Shown here piece by piece: positions 61,613 through 64,000 of a stretch of 64,000 nt of DNA (positions are counted from its first letter, which is position 1; each line of letters starts with the position of its first letter). Position numbers and translations under genes: made by a program. The notes under the pieces are model-generated. The model searched no databases. It saw nothing but the letters and a program-made list of their open reading frames with translations, and was not told the DNA's origin. Source of the stretch: JAIPEI01 sp964443135 (lineage in GTDB: Bacteria > Desulfobacterota > DSM-4660 > Desulfatiglandales > HGW-15); contig CAYUBQ010000007.1 of assembly GCA_964443135.1 (NCBI GenBank), forward strand, positions 1 to 64,000, given 5' to 3'.

Positions 61613-64000
61613 CCATTCCCCGCGCCACCTATCGGCTCCAGTTTCACGCCGGGTTCCGCTTCGAGGACGCCCTGGAGATCGTGGACTACCTCGAGCAGCT
61701 GGGCATCTCCCATGTCTACGCATCCCCCGTGTTCCAGGCCCGTGAGGGGAGCGCCCACGGGTACGACGCCGTGGATTTGAACCGGGTGAACCCGGAGCTG
61801 GGGACCGAAAAGGAGCTGGAGTCTCTCTTCGAGCGGGTCCGGGAGAAGAACATGGGCTGGCTCCAGGACCTGGTGGCCAACCACATGGCGTTTCACGGGG
61901 ACAACCTCATGCTCGTGGACCTGCTCGAGCACGGCCCGGTCTCGGCGTATCGAGATTTCTTCGACATCGAGTGGGACCATCCCTACGAGTCCATGAACGG
62001 CCGCGTGCTGGCCCCTTTTCTGGGCTCCCTCTCCGGCCGGGCCCTGGAGAAGGGGGAGATCTCCCTGCGATACGGGGCCGGCGGCCTCACGCTCCACTAC
62101 TACGAGCACGCCTTTCCCGTGGCCCTGTCCTCCTACCCGGACCTGTTCTCCCACGACCTGGTCCGCCTGAAGCGGGAGCTGGGCGAGGATCACCCCGCCT
62201 GGATCCAGCTCCTCGGGATCCTGTACGTGCTGCGAACCCTCGACTCGGTCGACGATCCCGAAGAACGCGCCACCCAGACCCGTTTCGTCAAGCGGTCCCT
62301 CTGGACCTTGTACCGGGGGGAAAAGGCGTTTCGAGCCTTCACGGACGCCAACCTGGAGGCGTTCAACGGCGAGCCGGGGAACCCGCGCTCCTTCGACCGC
62401 CTGGAGGCCCTGCTCCTGAAGCAGCACTTCCGGCTCTCCTTCTGGAAGGTGGCCACCGAGGAGATCAACTACCGGCGGTTCTTCAACATAAACGAGCTGA
62501 TCTGTCTCCGGCAGGAAGACCCGAAGGTGTTCGACCACACCCACGGCCTGGTGCTCCGCTGGCTGGACCGGGGAACGGTGTCGGGGCTCCGAATCGATCA
62601 CATCGACGGGTTCTACGATCCCCTCGCCTACCTGGAGGCCCTCCGCGATCGGATGGACGGGCGTTATCTCCTGGTGGAGAAGATTCTCGAGACCGACGAG
62701 GCGCTTCCCGGCGCCTTCCCGGTCCACGGGACCACGGGGTACGACTTTCTCAACCGGGTCAACGAGCTTCTCTGCTCCTCCCGGCATCGAAAGGGGCTGA
62801 CCCGGACCTACCGCCGGTTTACCGGACTGACAGTGGATCCCGGCTCCCTGGCGGTGGAAAAGAAGCGGCTCATCATTCAACGGGAGATGGCGGGCGAGGT
62901 CGACAACCTGGCCCGCACCCTGAAAAGCCTCGCGGCCGAGGATCGCTTCGCCCGCGACATCACCATGCGCGGCCTCGAGGCCGCCCTGATCGAGGTGCTG
63001 GCGCGGTTTCCGGTATACCGGACCTACGCCTCGGAGGACGGGCACGCCCCGGCGGACACCGCCTCGGTCGAGCACGCCCTCGGCGATGCCAGGGAGAGCC
63101 GTCCCGACCTCGGCGGGGAGCTCGGGTTCCTCGAGGCCTTTCTTCTGCTCCGCGACCGGGACCGGATGCCCGTGGAGAGACGGACCCACCTGATCCACTT
63201 CGTCCGCAAGTTTCAGCAGGTCACCGGTCCCCTCATGGCCAAGGGCTTCGAAGACACGGCCCTCTACGTCTACAACCGCTTCATCTCGCTCAACGAGGTG
63301 GGCGGGGATCTGGATCGGATCGGCCGGTCTCCCTCCTCGTTCCACCGGTTCGTCCGGAAGCGACTCAGGAGCTGGCCCCACGCCATGAACGCGACCGCCT
63401 CCCACGACACCAAACGGGGGGAGGACGTGCGTGCCCGCCTGGACGTCCTCTCGGAGCTGTCCGGGGAGTGGGCGACCCTGGTCAGGAGCTGGAGCGTCGT
63501 CAACCGGCCCTTCAAGACGCGGGTCCGGCGCATGCCGGCCCCGGACGCCAACGACGAGTACTTCCTCTACCAGACCCTGCTCGGCGTCTGGCCGCTCCGG
63601 GACGAGGAGATGCCCGCCTTCCGGGAGCGGATCCGCGCTTACCTGGTCAAGGCCGTGCGCGAGGCCAAGGTCCACACCGCCTGGATCGAGCCGGACTCGG
63701 CCTACGAGAAAGCCTTTGTCTCTTTCTTCGATTCCCTGATGGAACGCCGCGGGGAGGGGACCTTCCTCGAAAGCTTCCTTCCCTTCTGCCGCAGGGTCTC
63801 CCGCCTGGGGCTGACCAACGCCCTCGCCCAGCTGCTCCTCAAGCTCACCCTTCCCGGCGTGCCGGACCTCTACCAGGGGACCGAGCTCTGGGACTTCAGC
63901 CTGGTGGATCCCGACAACCGGCGCCCCGTGGCGTTCGAGCCGAGGAGGGCCTTTCTCGAGGAGCTTCGAAAGAGGGGCCGTTCCGGGACCGGGCCGCTCC
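61609..64000 (+). CDS. treY: Malto-oligosyltrehalose synthase (TreY), 3' end beyond the window
   Basis: About 797 residues are visible of a GH13_26 enzyme that isomerises the reducing end of maltooligosaccharides into a trehalosyl unit. The start is GTG 61609 overlapping the previous stop. Motifs: PRATYRLQFHAGFRFEDAL, ASPVFQAREGSAHGYDAVD, VANHMAFH, catalytic Asp in GLRIDHIDGFYDP (about 329), Glu in LLVEKILETDEALP (about 357), and NATASHDTKRGEDVRARL. The barrel has the large insertions typical of TreY. With TreZ it converts glucan to trehalose. The sequence leaves the window in the final C-terminal domain. Confidence 0.95.
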   Translation, partial: MTIPRATYRLQFHAGFRFEDALEIVDYLEQLGISHVYASPVFQAREGSAHGYDAVDLNRVNPELGTEKELESLFERVREKNMGWLQDLVANHMAFHGDNLMLVDLLEHGPVSAYRDFFDIEWDHPYESMNGRVLAPFLGSLSGRALEKGEISLRYGAGGLTLHYYEHAFPVALSSYPDLFSHDLVRLKRELGEDHPAWIQLLGILYVLRTLDSVDDPEERATQTRFVKRSLWTLYRGEKAFRAFTDANLEAFNGEPGNPRSFDRLEALLLKQHFRLSFWKVATEEINYRRFFNINELICLRQEDPKVFDHTHGLVLRWLDRGTVSGLRIDHIDGFYDPLAYLEALRDRMDGRYLLVEKILETDEALPGAFPVHGTTGYDFLNRVNELLCSSRHRKGLTRTYRRFTGLTVDPGSLAVEKKRLIIQREMAGEVDNLARTLKSLAAEDRFARDITMRGLEAALIEVLARFPVYRTYASEDGHAPADTASVEHALGDARESRPDLGGELGFLEAFLLLRDRDRMPVERRTHLIHFVRKFQQVTGPLMAKGFEDTALYVYNRFISLNEVGGDLDRIGRSPSSFHRFVRKRLRSWPHAMNATASHDTKRGEDVRARLDVLSELSGEWATLVRSWSVVNRPFKTRVRRMPAPDANDEYFLYQTLLGVWPLRDEEMPAFRERIRAYLVKAVREAKVHTAWIEPDSAYEKAFVSFFDSLMERRGEGTFLESFLPFCRRVSRLGLTNALAQLLLKLTLPGVPDLYQGTELWDFSLVDPDNRRPVAFEPRRAFLEELRKRGRSGTGPL

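Overview
The window is GC-rich chromosomal DNA, most likely from a deltaproteobacterium (Desulfobacterota). That placement is an inference from a pyrophosphate-type phosphofructokinase, a 2-hydroxyacyl-CoA dehydratase-like protein, a GEMM riboswitch, abundant two-component and chemotaxis genes, and the tig-clpP-clpX-lon order. No rRNA or species marker is present.

Layout. 0-19 kb is accessory. It holds a GntR regulator with a palindromic operator, an Fe-S adenylate/guanylate cyclase, a CopA/CopB copper module, an orphan receiver domain, and an AT-richer DUF1538 permease translationally coupled to a triple P-II-like protein. A decayed stretch follows (IS3 fragment, broken hybrid histidine kinase, ~110-bp dispersed repeat), then a LuxR regulator, a secreted deiminase-like enzyme, a chemoreceptor with CheW, and a tyrosine integrase remnant beside tRNA-Asp and tRNA-Val. 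That integrase is split by a 1.14-kb AT-rich element with 56-bp terminal inverted repeats and its own decayed tyrosine recombinase. 19-25 kb is the conserved tig-clpP-clpX-lon proteostasis operon on the minus strand. 25-31 kb holds an ExbB/ExbD-FtsB-like-TPR-MetE/UroD-like operon ending in a frameshifted AI-2E family permease. 31-32 kb holds a response regulator and a FliL-like protein behind a c-di-GMP-I (GEMM) riboswitch and intrinsic terminator. 32-48 kb is mostly minus strand: HgdB-like dehydratase component, PP1-type phosphatase, radical SAM enzyme, Bax-inhibitor-1 protein, M48 protease, two glycosyltransferases, long PPi-PFK, six-BON protein, AI-2E permease and a P2-type ATPase. Small REP/MITE-like palindromes lie in the intergenic gaps.

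48.6-64 kb is the metabolic centrepiece. It holds divergent glgM and a plus-strand run of glgE, a treS-pep2 fusion, glgB, treZ, a GH57/DUF3536 gene and treY (cut by the window end). Together these can make maltose-1-phosphate by two routes (ADP-glucose through GlgM, trehalose through TreS/Pep2), polymerise it (GlgE), branch it (GlgB), and turn glucan back into trehalose (TreY/TreZ). This would be a closed glucan-trehalose cycle.

The most unusual items are the tyrosine-recombinase element, the riboswitch-controlled FliL-like gene, the four-copy dispersed repeat, and the triple P-II-like/DUF1538 pair.
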